From Eremomyces bilateralis CBS 781.70 (taxonomy: Eukaryota > Ascomycota > Dothideomycetes > Eremomycetales > Eremomycetaceae): 64,000 nt of DNA. Within the stretch, counting starts at the first letter, position 1. Each line of letters opens with the position of its first letter. Made by a program: the position numbers and the translations under genes. Of this stretch, positions 1 through 11,637 are shown piece after piece. Below the pieces are notes generated by a model. That model was not told the DNA's origin. It ran no database searches and saw nothing but the letters and a program-made list of their open reading frames with translations. The stretch spans positions 124,001 through 188,000 of the forward strand of contig NW_022985070.1 in NCBI RefSeq assembly GCF_010015585.1, read 5' to 3'.

Positions 1-324
1 ACGTAGTCTAGATGTATCGGCTCACGATTCGGGCAACAGACGAGGGTGTTCCGCCGGTTCTGATGAAGATACTGGAGCAACGCTTGTCGCAGGGGTCATG
101 ATAGGATGGAAACTGTCATATCATATTTGGGCAGCATTGCCTACATATCAAGAACGTTGTTTACTAGCCTTTTTGGTGCGACATAATTGCGAGGGGTCGT
201 ACCCCGGGACTGGTGGAAAATGACTTGAGCGACGTGATAGGTACTCAGGAAACATTGTGGTGATTAATCTCCTTCTTTGTTCATAGTTTTCATATTCATC
301 TCACTCATGAGAAGAGCTATGCGG
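1..324. other. left-edge intergenic DNA
   Basis: No coding sequence, RNA gene or repeat is visible. It is the 3' flank of the minus-strand PLP-protein gene that ends at 325. Confidence 0.5.
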
Positions 325-1232
325 TCATGACGGCTGGGATTCCGAAGCATCCTCTCGAACCTTGGCCTCCTTTCTCGGTGGCCTTTCCCCGAATATCGTA
401 CTCCCTACCCTCACTTCGCTACTGCCCATTGCAATTGCACCTTCATAATCGGAGCTCATTCCCATGGACAAATCTAGGTCCTCGGGCTTCAGCCCTAGCT
501 TGGAAGCAACTTCGTCCCGCGTGCTCCGCAATGTGATGAAATCTTCGTTTTCATTCTCCAGCGTGGTAGCAACTGACCGTGCAATCGAGCCGATCGTCAT
601 TAGCCCGGATAGACGCAGATGCGGACATGAAGAGATGATATGTTGGCATAGAGCCGGTGTCTCGCTCGGCTCGCAGCCACTCTTATTCCTCTCCCCAGAT
701 GTGTTGACCTGGACAAGCACGCGTAGCTTTTCATCCAATTCCTCCGGCTTGCTCTCATTCTCCGTTTTCTGAGCATTAGGTGAGTTGGCCAACGCGGCCC
801 GTCCCTTCTCGAGAGCATCCGCCTTCTTTACCTCATCTACGCTAGAGACACACCATAGGTTCGGGATGCGCTCGGCAAGCGGCTTGCACTTGTTCGTCTG
901 TAGTCCTCCGATGAAGTGCCATTTTATCGATCGGGGAAGGATCGCCGCCTTCTCCTGCAACTCCTGCACATAGTTCTCGCCGAAATGCGATTGCGGGTTG
1001 GACGATGCAGTATGTAATGCGAGGATGTCATTTGCTGGCTTGAGTTTTGAAACAGCCACGAGGCGCACCTGAATTTACACATGTCAGCCAATTTCCATGT
1101 GTTGAAGAATGCTATTCGTGATTCAAATACCTGCTTACCCTTGCTGGCACGGTTTATGCTCTTGAGCACTTGGGCTATGTTCTCGCTCAACTGAGCGGTT
1201 CGTTGCGGATTGATCTGCATGTCGGATGCCAT
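325..1232 (-). CDS. YggS/PROSC-family pyridoxal phosphate homeostasis protein
   Basis: Two exons, 1131-1232 and 325-1068, give 281 aa. The 62-nt intron has donor CAG/GTATTT and an acceptor that places VRLVAVSKLKP directly after ASKGKQ, in frame. Seen: the family start LVAVSKLKP with the PLP-lysine region, FGENYVQELQEK, WHFIGGLQTNK, the SVDEVKKA stretch, LSGLMTIG and the phosphate-binding end LSMGMSSDYEGAI..GSSEVRVGSTIFG. These are the hallmarks of the fold-III, alanine-racemase-like proteins represented by yeast YBL036C and human PLPBP. Members bind PLP and buffer its supply; no catalytic reaction is established. A hydrophilic insertion of about 30 residues (KTENESKPEELDEK region) is typical of fungal forms. 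The nearest downstream neighbour on the other side is a transposon relic, so no operon-like context exists. Confidence 0.93.
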
Positions 1233-2571
1233 TGTTCTGGGGAAATCTCACATCAGGGTAGCCCTGCAACAGATCCTTTGAGCGCTAAGATAATTGTCGC
1301 ATGAGACTGTTTAATGCATGGGCTGTAGTAGATGTAGATACTTCAATTGTTGATCCGCTGATGAACTCCACTGTCTATGATATGGTACTTGGACGCACGT
1401 GACTAGATCTTTCCTCATTCCGGTTTTGATATTGCTTTGAAATTCAACTTTTATAAAAGGTTTTTTTCGTAAATAGGCTTTGGTGTAAACACTAGACACC
1501 CACTCGTCTATCGTCGACAGTTATCTGACTCCTGATGCGCCTTATTCCAGAAAGCTGGTGGAGTCGTGATCCGTACCACAAGCATTTACCTGGAGCATAT
1601 CATTAACTATTATTACCATATGGTTAACTACCCCTATTTGCCTTGAACAGTTCAACTTTAGACAACGACAAACGTCATCAAGCTGTGCGCTATCTATCCA
1701 AGCCGGCGAACCTATCATCCCCATCCCCACTCTCCTAAACTTCTTTGAACCCTGCTCCGCAGGTTCCAATATGGATAGCAATATCCAATGCATCGTAGCG
1801 CCCCGTCCATTATACTCAGGCGTGAAGCCTCCTTTCTCCTTCTTGCATAAGATTTAGGATAAACTATCTCTGACGACCATGACTCTACTCCTAAGTCTCT
1901 AGGGTCTCTTAGTCCTCTCACTTCCCGGCCCTTTATCTCTGATTCCGAAGGATGAATTCGATACCTGTCTGGCTCGTCACGAAGTGATGCGTTGACGCAA
2001 AGATAATCAAGCCTGCTGCGCTGCTCTTCTGGTTGCAAGTCTATTACCCAAATATGCACATCATCGCTTGTATCCATGCTGGGTTTTCCAGTGACATTCT
2101 GTTTGGGACCCAGAGTGGATCGAATTCCAGGCGTGGTATTGCCAGCAGAGCTAAGCCATACAGATTGGTTGGTAGATTTCGGTTCTCTCATCATCGAAGA
2201 GCACAAAGCCAATCGCCTCATCGAATGCTTCACTTCCGACCAGATGTACGTGGTGAAGCGATCAATTTTTCATATAGCATTCCCACAGAAGCCTCGACTC
2301 AGGCGAAAATCTCGCATCTTGACGCAGCCATTTTCACCGCCATCGCTTCCCTCCCTTCCCCTATGGAATAGCAGAGGCCTTTACACGCCGGAGTGGTGCT
2401 CGGCAGCTCAACTCGCCACACTCGGATATCTCGACATCTCCTTCTACGACGCTCACCCCTCTGAAAGAAGAGATATTGCGTCTTCCAGAAAAACTTGCCC
2501 ACTGCCCGGGAGGCGTCCTCCTCAGGGGCTTGCTTTCCGGCAAACCCCTGAACTCCTCCGCAGCCGAATGA
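1233..2571. other. intergenic, possible decayed coding sequence
   Basis: No convincing gene. Open frames on both strands between 1715 and 2570 are moderately long but overlap one another in several frames, show no motif I recognise and lack clear splice-joined continuity. They may be the remains of a gene next to the pogo relic that starts at about 2572. Confidence 0.35.
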
Positions 2572-3403
2572 CGCCTTTCAGTATGTGATGGGCATGGTTC
2601 TTATGCCACAATGGAGGTTATGAAGTTGGAGACGGAAAATCGTGTTTTTGTCTTGTTTTTTCCTACTCACGCTTCCTACCTCCTCCAGCCCTTTGATGTT
2701 GCATGTTTTTCACCCCTGAAGTCAAGATATTATAAGGAACCCAGCCAACTAATCTTTCTTGATGGTTTAGCACCTGTTAAAAAGTATAAATTTATATCTA
2801 TATATCACGAATCATGAACCTAAGCTCTTAATATATATAATATCCGTGCAGAATTCCGTAGAACCGGAATGGTCCCATATAACCCTTAAAAAGTTATTGA
2901 ATAGCACCCAATTGAATCAGAATCATAAAATACTACGTCCTGTAATCCCCGAACCCAGTTTCTCTATACCATTCAACACACCGAAGGGGCCGAGAGACGT
3001 ATATCGTCAAAAATTCTATGGGATGAGACCGAGAGATTTCAGGCAGTTTCAGGGGAAAGTCGCGAAGGCGATTTCGGACAAGAACACGGAAATCGCACAG
3101 CTCAAAGCGGAGGTTCTAAGACTACAGAACACAGTGACAGCTCTAGGCGGGCCTACGGGTTAAAAACGGAAAAGGGTAATACCCAATCCGAATGAAAGAT
3201 TTGTCCAACTTGAACAAATTTTTGCGGCAGAGGAGGCGGCCAGGGAGGCGGAGGAAAAGGCGACAAAACGTGCAGAACAGGTCACGGCAACTACAAGATT
3301 CTACGTTCGAGCCCATGTATTTAGAATTTCAAGTATATTAATAGAAAATTATATGGTGGCTGTTGAATTACGCAGATTCTATATTACTGCTCCGTGCCAT
3401 TAG
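2572..3403 (+). mobile_element. pogo/Fot1-type DDE transposase relic (C-terminal part)
   Basis: Broken DNA-transposon transposase. The first piece (about 2572-2817) reads DGHGSYAT, then THASYLLQPFDVACFSPLKS, which is the catalytic-domain end of pogo/Fot1-like transposases (DGHGSH...PPHTSHLLQPLDVGCFSPLK). The second piece (about 2846-3403, another frame) carries TPKGPRDVYRQ, a Lys/Glu-rich coil and, after an in-frame TAA at 3161, KRKRVIPNPNERFVQLEQ and a Glu/Ala-rich helix, the usual C-terminus of the family. The N-terminal DNA-binding region and first catalytic Asp were not found, and terminal inverted repeats could not be placed. AT-rich stretches such as 2780-2850 fit mutation by RIP. Confidence 0.85.
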
Positions 3404-5250
3404 ACTTTTGAGGGGGTGCACGGAAACCGAAGGTGTTGACTTAACGCTGAGAATGGTGACGGGAGCAGTTGCTGCTTAAGAGTAACGTCTTCCAAACGAA
3501 CGATATTATCACAAGGCAAACAATGGCAATATTGTGGCCACGATTTCACCGCGGACTTTTGAGCTCTAGTGAGATCCTAACTAGGTAAGAAGATATAAAG
3601 TTGCTATCATGTCGGGTGCCGATATCGCTGGAATTGGCGGATTGCCTAGTTTACCCACACTTCTCCAGGTATTAATACCATATCTCCAGGTGTACTGAGT
3701 ACTCAACCGAAGGTTCCTAAGTTACCATACGTCCATACCATATGGAAGTGGGACATGGGGGACCATTTTTATTTCTCCCCATGGGCCGACCGAAGTTGAC
3801 CCGAACGGGCGCAGGAATCAATCAATCAATCATTTTTATTTTGGAGAACATCGTCACTTTGCAATGCTGAATGGTGCTGGAACCTCGTATCGTGAGTTGA
3901 TTTCTGCTGAATTGTTTATCCCAACAATACCACCCCAGAAACTGACCCTATAGCCCCCCAGCACGCTTGAATGGGACAGACTCTGCTCTGTGCTAATTAG
4001 GAAATACAGGATTGCGCGTGCTAGAGCGGAGTATCGTACTCTAGCGTAGATACCGTGATACGTACCGTTAGCGGATTACCAACGAGAATTTCCCCTCACC
4101 ACTCATCAGGATCCAATCGTTCCGATTTAGCTTGAGGTTTAAGTGAGCTATTGCTAGGATGTGAACGCCGGGCGAAGACGTCGCAGCTGTCAACGGAGCA
4201 AGCGACCAATTACCTCCCCCCATCATTACTAGTACACTGTGTATATGGATTGACTGTAGTACAGAATGCAGAGGCAAGGTCTCAAGAGGGAATGATTCGG
4301 CATACCGATCATGACTCGTTCATGCCTTGGATCTCGTGGTCCTAGCCTTTTGGTCGTTCCTCGTTTTGCTCGGCATGTGTTTTCGTCTTACTCCCATTTC
4401 TGGAATGTCTATAGAATAAGGTACCTTATGGAAACCTCTGAAGCACTCTGGGCATCACGACTTACATGCCCCAAAGCTTAGGCGAACGCCAGCAGATCTC
4501 AGCTAGCAGAAAATATCGCGAAGAGCATGGGATACTTCAGGAATCGGGATGTCGCCACTTACCAGACAGCACATCTTCGTTTTCAACAAGCTGCTGATGA
4601 TATTACATACCTCATCGAAAATAATCGGTCTGAGCAGTGAGCAGCACTTTTCATCGGCTGGGGCTACTGGAACAGACCCAGACCACGAGGTCTCAAAAAT
4701 TACCTAGCGAATCCGGGCTGCAGGTTGTTCCCTTATTTCCGGGTTTAAATCTTCCAGTTCAAGCCCACTATTTGAGCTTCAATTCGCTAGCCCTACAACA
4801 GGGAGCATGAATCGTTCCCGGCCAACATCGTGGGCCCCCCAGCAGTTCGCGGGGAATTGGGGATACGCTACCACCCGCTTTCCCTCTTTCACCTAGTCAC
4901 TCTCTACATCATGAATCACTATCCTGCCTGATGGAACTGAATATGTGCTTCATAAATGCACGCAATTCGTTGCCGACTTCGTGATGCTCAGGGGAGCTCC
5001 CCGCACAATCTAGACTTGGCATATCTGTAGACCTCCATACCCTCGGGTTTAAGATAGGTATCCAGACTTGCCTGGTGTCTGAGAAGCCATTCCCCGCTTA
5101 TGCTTATCGTATAAGTAACGACTTGACCTTTCCGGTGCCGCATTGAAGTCATTTTGGTTAACGCTTCATTCTTCCGTCCTTTCTAGTCAGTCCCAGTAAC
5201 TCTCTCTTGGTTTGACTTGGGATATTTTATTTGCTTCGTCGATCGCCATC
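3404..5250. other. intergenic region with small AATC microsatellite
   Basis: No gene was recognised in 1.85 kb. A short (AATC)4 tract lies at 3816-3831. The right end is the presumed promoter of the MFS gene starting at 5251. Confidence 0.5.
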
Positions 5251-7078
5251 ATGTCACAGGAGAACAAAGTCGACACTGATGTTAAGGATGATAAGGAAGC
5301 TCCACGGGTGATCGTGGAGGACCACGTGAAGGCGGCGACTGTGGACACGATCCATGGTGATGAGGCCATGAAGGTCCTGGCGAACTACCGCGGTGAGGAG
5401 ACTTGGACCGAAGAGGAGGAAAAGAAACTCAGGCGCAGAATCGATTTTAAGCTGATGCCCATCCTATGTATAACCTATGGCCTTCAGTTCTATGATAAAG
5501 CTATGCTATCTCAAGCCGTAAGACAATCGCGCTTTGGGTCCTTGTTAACCCACGAACCATCATGGCTGACAGATCCTTTAGGCGCTCTTTGGATTGCGAT
5601 CCGATTTGGATCTCAATGTTGGGGATCGATACTCCTTTTCCTCCGCCATCTTCTACTTGGGATTCATTGCCGGCTCCTATCCAGCCATTGTTATGGCGCA
5701 ACGATGGCCGATTGAGCGAGTTGCTGCTGCCATTGTCATCATCTGGGGCGGTTGTTTGCTGGCAACAATTGGCTGCACGACATGGAAACATCTCTACGTA
5801 CAGCGCTTCTTCCTAGGATTTCTCGAGTCAGGCATTTCTCCAATGTTCATGATGGTAGTTGGCGGTTCGTGAAATACCTAGAACTGATAAAAATCTCGGC
5901 AAAAGCTAACGGTAAGGATAGGATGGTATAAGAAGGATGAACAGGCATTGCGAATGGGTAAGTGCAGTCTATATAAAAGAAATATCTCCGTCTGATTGAC
6001 GGGCAAAGGTATGTGGTACTGCTGTACCGGTTACATCTCTATGGTGTCCCCTCTGATTAACTACGGACTGGGCCATATTAAGGGGGGTCGTTTGAGCTCA
6101 TGGCAGTACATGTACCTCGTTGCTGGTCTACTGACGGTGCAAGTTCAATCTTATTCCTTTAACATACATTGGGATGCCTGGCTAATGAGAATACTAGTAT
6201 CTGGGGAGTCTGCATCTTTTTCTTCCTGCCTCCGGATCCAGTTCGTGCTAAGGGCTTTAATGATCGCGAGCGATATATTGCCGTTGCGCGCATACGATCC
6301 AACAATACCGGCGTCCGAAACACCCATTATAAGTTCGACCAGGTCGTTGATGCGCTCACAGACATTAAATTTTGGATCATGTTCGCCATGGCTTTCTTGA
6401 TTATGATCGCGAACGGACCTGTGGCCACCTTCAGTCCTATCATAATCGCTGGTTTTGGCTATAGCACCCTTAACTCGTTACTCCTTACCATGCCAGCGGG
6501 AGCCATTATCGGTACGATCGAGTGGGTGGCTCCGTATATTGCTTATAAGGTCCCTAATACTCGAAGCTACATTGTTGTTGTATGCCAGGTCGGTACCATT
6601 ATTGCCAGCTTGTTGCTTTGGCTCCTGCCGCGCTCTCAAAAGGGCGGCCTCCTTTTCGGCGTTTTCATCCTGGCATCATTTGGAGGTGGCTATGCCGTCC
6701 AGATGGGTCAACAGATTGCCAACACCGCTGGGTATACCAAGCGAAGTGTCACTAGCTCAGGAATCTTCATAGGATATTGCTTAGGTAAGTTGGCTTCAAG
6801 ATACAGCTTCCGAGAACTTTGAATGTGCTAACAATGCCATTGCAGGCAACATTGTCGGACCTCTAGTTTTCAAGCCAAAGGATGCCCCAGCCTATGCCCC
6901 CGGATTCGTCGTTGTGCTGGTCACTTCCATCATCGCAGCAGTTCTGGCGATTCTCTATCGGTTTCTCTGCGTGTGGGAGAACAAGCGCCGGGACGCGGAA
7001 GGTGCCGAAGGATTTGAGCATGCTTATGACGATGACCTCACAGACCGGAAGAATCCGCAATTCCGGTACCAATTGTAG
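5251..7078 (+). CDS. MFS transporter, allantoate permease (Dal5/anion:cation symporter) family
   Basis: Six exons: 5251-5517, 5582-5864, 5922-5957, 6009-6138, 6198-6784, 6846-7078; 511 aa. The start MSQENKVD was chosen because the upstream in-frame codons lack an ATG. Seen: an acidic cytosolic N-terminus, then FKLMPILCITYGLQFYDKA, GLRSDLDL, YLGFIAGSYPAIVMAQR, RFFLGFLESGISPMFMMVVG, WYKKDEQALRMGMWY, FFFLPPDPV and a C-terminal YRFLCVWENKRRD, a classic Dal5/Tna1-like order with about 12 membrane spans. Such proteins import carboxylate-like or ureide nutrients with protons; the substrate here is unknown. Intron 4 (6139-6197) begins GCAAGT and ends TAG: only a GC-AG splice gives the family reading LLTVIWGVCIFFF, whereas GT choices insert extra residues or shift frame. 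No partner gene is adjacent. Confidence 0.92.
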
Positions 7079-8132
7079 AAGATATGGGAAGAGAATTCGA
7101 TTGTCCGACTATATATTCTATGATAAATCGTTTTCTAGTGTTAGTAACTTGAAAGGTTTCACTCATGGGATCGTGGTTCAAGGATCCTCATACCTACCTC
7201 AACGAGTCTCTATTACATGATATCATTTAGTGAATCCTGGTATGTAAAATTTGCCAGGTCCAATACAATCAGGAAAAAGAGATCCGCCATTTTTATGGAT
7301 TGACGGATCGAGGGTAAGGAAAGAAACAGAGAGCGGTCCGCCATTGCGGACTGGGAATAAGTATCAGCACCAGATATACAACTGAACGGATAATGTTAGG
7401 AATAGAGAAACTGAGGAACGCCTCTCTTGGGACTTCTAGACTTCACCAGAGTACCAGTACGTAGTGCGATCGTGGTGTGCTCCAGACCTGCGAGCTTGTA
7501 GCTTCTCCTTCAGTGAGTATTCCTGTCTGGCGCTTAGAAGTGGTATTTATTGAAACTTATGCTGTACGTTTCCACTGCCTGTCTGCATTACATAGTTTGT
7601 TACTTTATCGGGCACAGCGATATATCGATTTGGTAAAGGAGAACCAATAGCCGCCACAACACCACAATAAGGATTAAGGACCCTTGAGCCTCTACCCCTG
7701 ACAGCTGAGCACAAAGTTCAAAGCTTCGCATTGGCTTTGCAGGCCAGGCAACTTGAAAGTCTAGAACATCTGCCACGAGATCTTTGCAATTCGCATATTC
7801 AGGAGATTGACAGAGATCTTGCTTAAGAAGACGTGGTTTGCGTCATAAGACAGGATAGACGACTTCAAAGACATCCGCGCTCATATAGTATCAATTGCTA
7901 AAAACATCTGAGCCATTGCCCTCGATATATCTACAGCTAGTATGCCTTTCCTGCAAATATTTGAAATCGGCGACCATTTAGTCCCCATGACTTCGAACGC
8001 TGACCGAACGCCACCCACGGTCGAGACGCATGAGTATATTAACGAACAGTACCGTCGACATTTGCGCCGCTCATTTTCAAGTTCTGTAGCACAACCCGTC
8101 AGTCATTTCTTGTCTCGATTTTTTCCAACATC
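7079..8132. other. intergenic
   Basis: About 1.05 kb between the MFS gene and the WSC pseudogene; no gene, RNA or repeat recognised. Confidence 0.5.
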
Positions 8133-9541
8133 ATGGTCAGCAAGATGATGGCGACTGCTCTGGCAGTCAGCACTCTCTTGTCTACAACATCTGCTCGTTG
8201 AAGAAGCGAAATCAAGACCTCTCCCCCCCATGTGCATACCCTTATACTGCATTTGTCTACTCAGGGTGCTATGTCGACAGCGTTGATAGCAGATCCCTTC
8301 CGTTGATCGCTCCACTGGAATTCGACAATATGACCGTCGAAGCATGCACCTCTTTCTGCAAGGTAACTTAGCACTCTTCAACCATAGCCCACGGAAGTTC
8401 ATCAGATGTAGGGCAATAACTATCGATATGCTGGCCTCAAGTACTTCGGGCAATGCTTCTGCGGCGGCACTGTCCACAGTGCTGCTACACCAGAGTCAGA
8501 TTGCAATTTTCCTTGCAGAGGGGACGAGACTCAAGTATGCGGTGATACCGATCGTCTGTCCATCTACCAAGATCCAACTTTCCCTGATGCAGACGGGGTC
8601 GCTGAATCTACGGACTATATGTCCCTTGGGTGCTATACGGAAGGATCGCCGGGCCGTGCTCTTGCTGTATTCTAAGATCAGTTGGACAGTAGCCAAATGA
8701 CCACTGATCTCTGTTTATCCACCTGCGGCTATAAAGGATATCCGTTCGCCGGCACCGAGTGGTCTGGGGAGAGTTACTGCGGGACCGCGTTGGGGAATGG
8801 AACGAACCCAGTCGATGCGTCCCAATGTAACATGCCCTGCAATGGCAATCCTTCCGAAACGTGCGGAGGCAGTCGTCTGCTGAACGTATTGTGGCAAAGG
8901 GTATAGAATCAACTGACCCTTGCGAGGCTCCAGAGCCATCATCATCTACATCATCTACTACTATGAGAGTAAATAATCCAGCATTTTGAGTCGTCTTACT
9001 GACAGCTTTTGTTGGATGTCAACCACCGACATCCCCTCTGCTACTTATACTCCACCCCCTCCGCCGAGTAGCACGAAGACTACTACTCACATCCCAGCTC
9101 CTACGCCCTCGTGTCTTTGCGCCACTCCAGCCCCTTACGCTGGTACCAATGCCGTTGGCGGCTATCAGCTTCCTTGTGTCGGCTGCAATGACATGGGACC
9201 TAACCGCCACCAAAAGCCATTCAAGCTTTCAACGATAAGGACTTCGGAAGGTGTCCAAGTTATAAGAAAGATCGGCTCGAGGATGCATGCCAAGATGCCT
9301 GTACAACTCAGTACAAGTGGTGTATGAGCTACGCTTTCAGCTGCCTCGACCGCCGCAACCGGGACGCTCCTGAGAGCTTCACTATCGCCCAGAAGAGGTG
9401 TGGTGATCAGTACAAGGCATGCTGGTCGGCGAACAAAAATGTGAAATATGATGGTCGCTGTGATACGGACAAAGATGACAAGCCCTACACCAGGAGGGAG
9501 TGGTATGACTGGTGTAGGAATTGGTTGAATCTGTGGTTTTG
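8133..9541 (+). pseudogene. secreted two-WSC-domain protein, decayed
   Basis: The protein can be followed but the frame is broken. An ATG at 8133 starts a good signal peptide (MVSKMMATALAVSTLLSTTSA), after which the frame shifts near 8200 into PPCAYPYTAFVYSGCYVDS. A first WSC domain follows (YSGCYVD..EACTSFCK, an intron near 8361, then KYFGQCFCGG..CNFPCRGDETQVCGDTDRLSIY). A second WSC domain reads LGCYTEGSPGRAL, then an in-frame TAA near 8673, then MTTDLCLSTCGYKGYPFAG and NMPCNGNPSETCGG. The frame shifts again near 8890 into VAKGIESTDPCEAPEPSSS, a Ser/Thr/Pro linker, and once more near 9215 before a Cys-rich C-terminus ending NWLNLWF. WSC proteins are carbohydrate-binding cell-wall or secreted proteins. 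At least four disruptions make a functional product unlikely. Confidence 0.85.
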
Positions 9542-9756
9542 AACGGATGCCTGTATAACCCGATGCCAATACCACAAATACTTCTTACCTTAATCGTATT
9601 ACCATCTAATGCTTCAACACTAGAATTACGTGACTACTACTCATGCTGATGAGTGACTGTCTGGTGAACCGCTTGGAGAGGTGTTGGTGCCTATATTGAG
9701 CTCCCTTCAATTCGCTTTCTCTGACACCTTCCATTACTGTTTTTCTGCCACGTTGA

Positions 9757-9773
9757 TAGAGCTCGGCACGGAT
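9757..9773 (+). repeat. hAT left terminal inverted repeat
   Basis: The sequence tagagctcggcacggat is the exact reverse complement of 11621-11637. Confidence 0.9.
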
Positions 9774-9814
9774 ATACGGATACCGCGGATCATCCGCGAA
9801 TATGGCCTATCCGG

Positions 9815-11376
9815 ATAGAAGAGGCTATCGAATCTCGTTAGAACTTTTTGCAAGTCCCTAAGCCAGGTCCATTCGTTTGAGGCTATTTCTAGGGATTGGA
9901 TCTCTGGGTGACCTTGACAAACTCTATTAGCTGCTTTTGAGAGCGAATAGCGTCGTCGATCATTCGGAATGTCGAGTTCCATCGAGTTGCAACATCATAT
10001 CGAATAAGGTTACTCGGGAGCTCGCATAGAGAGCAGAAGCGCTTCCAGTTCTGAATACGTTGTGGAGATCCTTGGATCCACAACGATAGGATCCGGATCT
10101 TCTCGATTGCTGAGTGTTCTACCGGCGGTCCAAGTCCGAATCGCAGTCGGTCGACATACTCTGCAGCCGCTTGGCGAGATCCACTGCGGAGATCCCCCAG
10201 TATATCCTTGACAATCAGATTCAGAATATGAGCAAGGCAGCGAACGAAGCTCTGAGAGCCGCGAAACCGAAAGGGGAGGTTGTCGCCGAGTGAAGGATCA
10301 GTTAGATCGGTAGAGGATGAACTGGGGCCGTATTCCGCAAGCAAGTGGCCATACAACTCGCTCACCATCACGTCGTTGCTTGAAGCGTTGTCCGCTGTTA
10401 CCGCTAGGAGCTTGCTGCTAATCTAAAGTTCTTGGAGAATCTCATATAGGATCTTTGCAAGATTCCCCCCGCTGTGCGTTCCTACAACGAACTTAGCACT
10501 AAATAAACTGATAACTATCAGTAAATAGACTTACCTTCAATCTCTGTAAACTTTAATACTCTCTCTTTAAACTCAAAGGTAGGGGTTAACCATGAACCGA
10601 TGATCGCCACTATCGAGATGCTGTTCGTGTTCGTCCAAGCGTCCGTAGACAGCGAGACAGTACTGCATGTGCTGGCCAACTCTGCAATAAGGGCTTCCCG
10701 GGATTCTAGGAACTACCTCTCAAGACTTCGCTTTACGCTTCTCGCGGAGCTCGTAGGATCTCGTGATGTTGCTGCTGCTCTTAGCATATTTCGGAAGGCC
10801 GGACTCTCTACGGAAGAGAATGCAATCTTATCAACAACGACCCATTTAAGGAGAGCTTCTTCGAAGGAATCCGCTACCGGATCTAAAGCCGAAGTCGAAG
10901 AGACCCAGCTAGCGAGGGAATTTGGTGGAACGAGCGAGGGTGTTGTTGAGCGCGAGTGATTGCGTGCGTTGTCGATAAATGGCGGGTAAGATTGCTCGTA
11001 GAACCCTACAAGAGGCCTTCGTTCGATGACCAGCGACATCCTGGCTTTATACAACAAACCAGTTTTGATCTGTTATCGGTTGAAAAGAAGGCCAGACCCA
11101 GCACTTATGCTTCTTCCTATTCCTGCCACCACGATTGATAGGCAACACGCTCCCTAGTGGTTGTTCTAGAGAATTATGAGAAATAGAATCTGCAGAATAC
11201 ATTAAACTATCCTGTGACACCGATGACGCCGTGATACTAAGATCTACCGGTTCTAGAACACTACCGTTGTACTCTGAGTTCTCCTCGTCTGTTCCGTCGT
11301 TTAGGTCATGATAGTTGAGTCGTAGGGCCCGAGGCTCTCGCTGGGAGAAGCTTAGAAAGGAACCTGGCGAAGACAT
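9815..11376 (-). pseudogene. hAT transposase, broken, lacking the C-terminus
   Basis: Read from right to left: an acidic N-terminal leader (11376 down to about 11060), a BED-type zinc finger in a shifted frame near 11000 (C-x4-C, then TSNLTRHLSTTH), EEALLKWVVVDKIAFSSVES, then LIAELASTCSTVSLSTDAWT with the first catalytic Asp, IVAIIGSWFTPTFEFKERVL, an apparent intron at about 10495-10543 (GTAAGT...TAG), LLAVTADNASSND, FVRCLAHILNLIVKD, DVATRWNSTFRMIDDAIRSQ and WTWLRDLQKVLTRFDSL. These are hAT motifs in order. In-frame TAG codons occur at about 10715 and 10425, and there are further frame changes. The third catalytic acid and hATC dimerisation domain are deleted. Confidence 0.9.
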
Positions 11377-11620
11377 TGGCGATATGTCCCTATATGTTGA
11401 TGCTTAAAGAGGCTGCAGGGCAATTAAAGAGATTTTTTACGGATAGCCTCAAGGGTTTCACGGAAATATTGGCGGATATATTTGCGGGTACGGATAATTA
11501 TCCGGATAGGAATTCTCTATCCGTGACCGGTGTATTTCACGGATCGAATACGGATACAAAGTTTCGCGGATCGGATATTATCCTAGTATGGCTGGTTGGG
11601 CTGGTGTATCCGTGAACTCG

Positions 11621-11637
11621 ATCCGTGCCGAGCTCTA
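11621..11637 (-). repeat. hAT right terminal inverted repeat
   Basis: Exact reverse complement of 9757-9773. Confidence 0.9.

Larger units (their letters stand above)
9757..11637 (-). mobile_element. internally deleted hAT transposon
   Basis: An 1,881-bp element bounded by perfect 17-bp terminal inverted repeats (tagagctcggcacggat at 9757-9773 and its complement at 11621-11637). Subterminal regions on both sides are full of cggata-type repeats (9770-9820, 11490-11600), which is normal for hAT ends. It encodes, on the minus strand, a broken hAT transposase. The coding part stops just inside the left end with the whole C-terminal dimerisation region missing, so the copy is non-autonomous. The flanking octamers cacgttga (9749-9756) and gacgttga (11647-11654) look like a target-site duplication, but the right one is displaced by 9 bp. 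Confidence 0.9.

Noticed and set aside
1715-2588. Overlapping open frames that could be a gene (a minus-strand trace VHIWVIDLQPEEQRSRLDYL looked vaguely like a phosphopantetheinyl transferase start)
   Set aside because: No active-site motif of that family follows, and no frame continues convincingly on either strand.
10600-10959. 119-aa plus-strand open frame in the hAT element
   Set aside because: It is the complement of the hAT transposase N-terminal catalytic region, which has clear family motifs on the minus strand.
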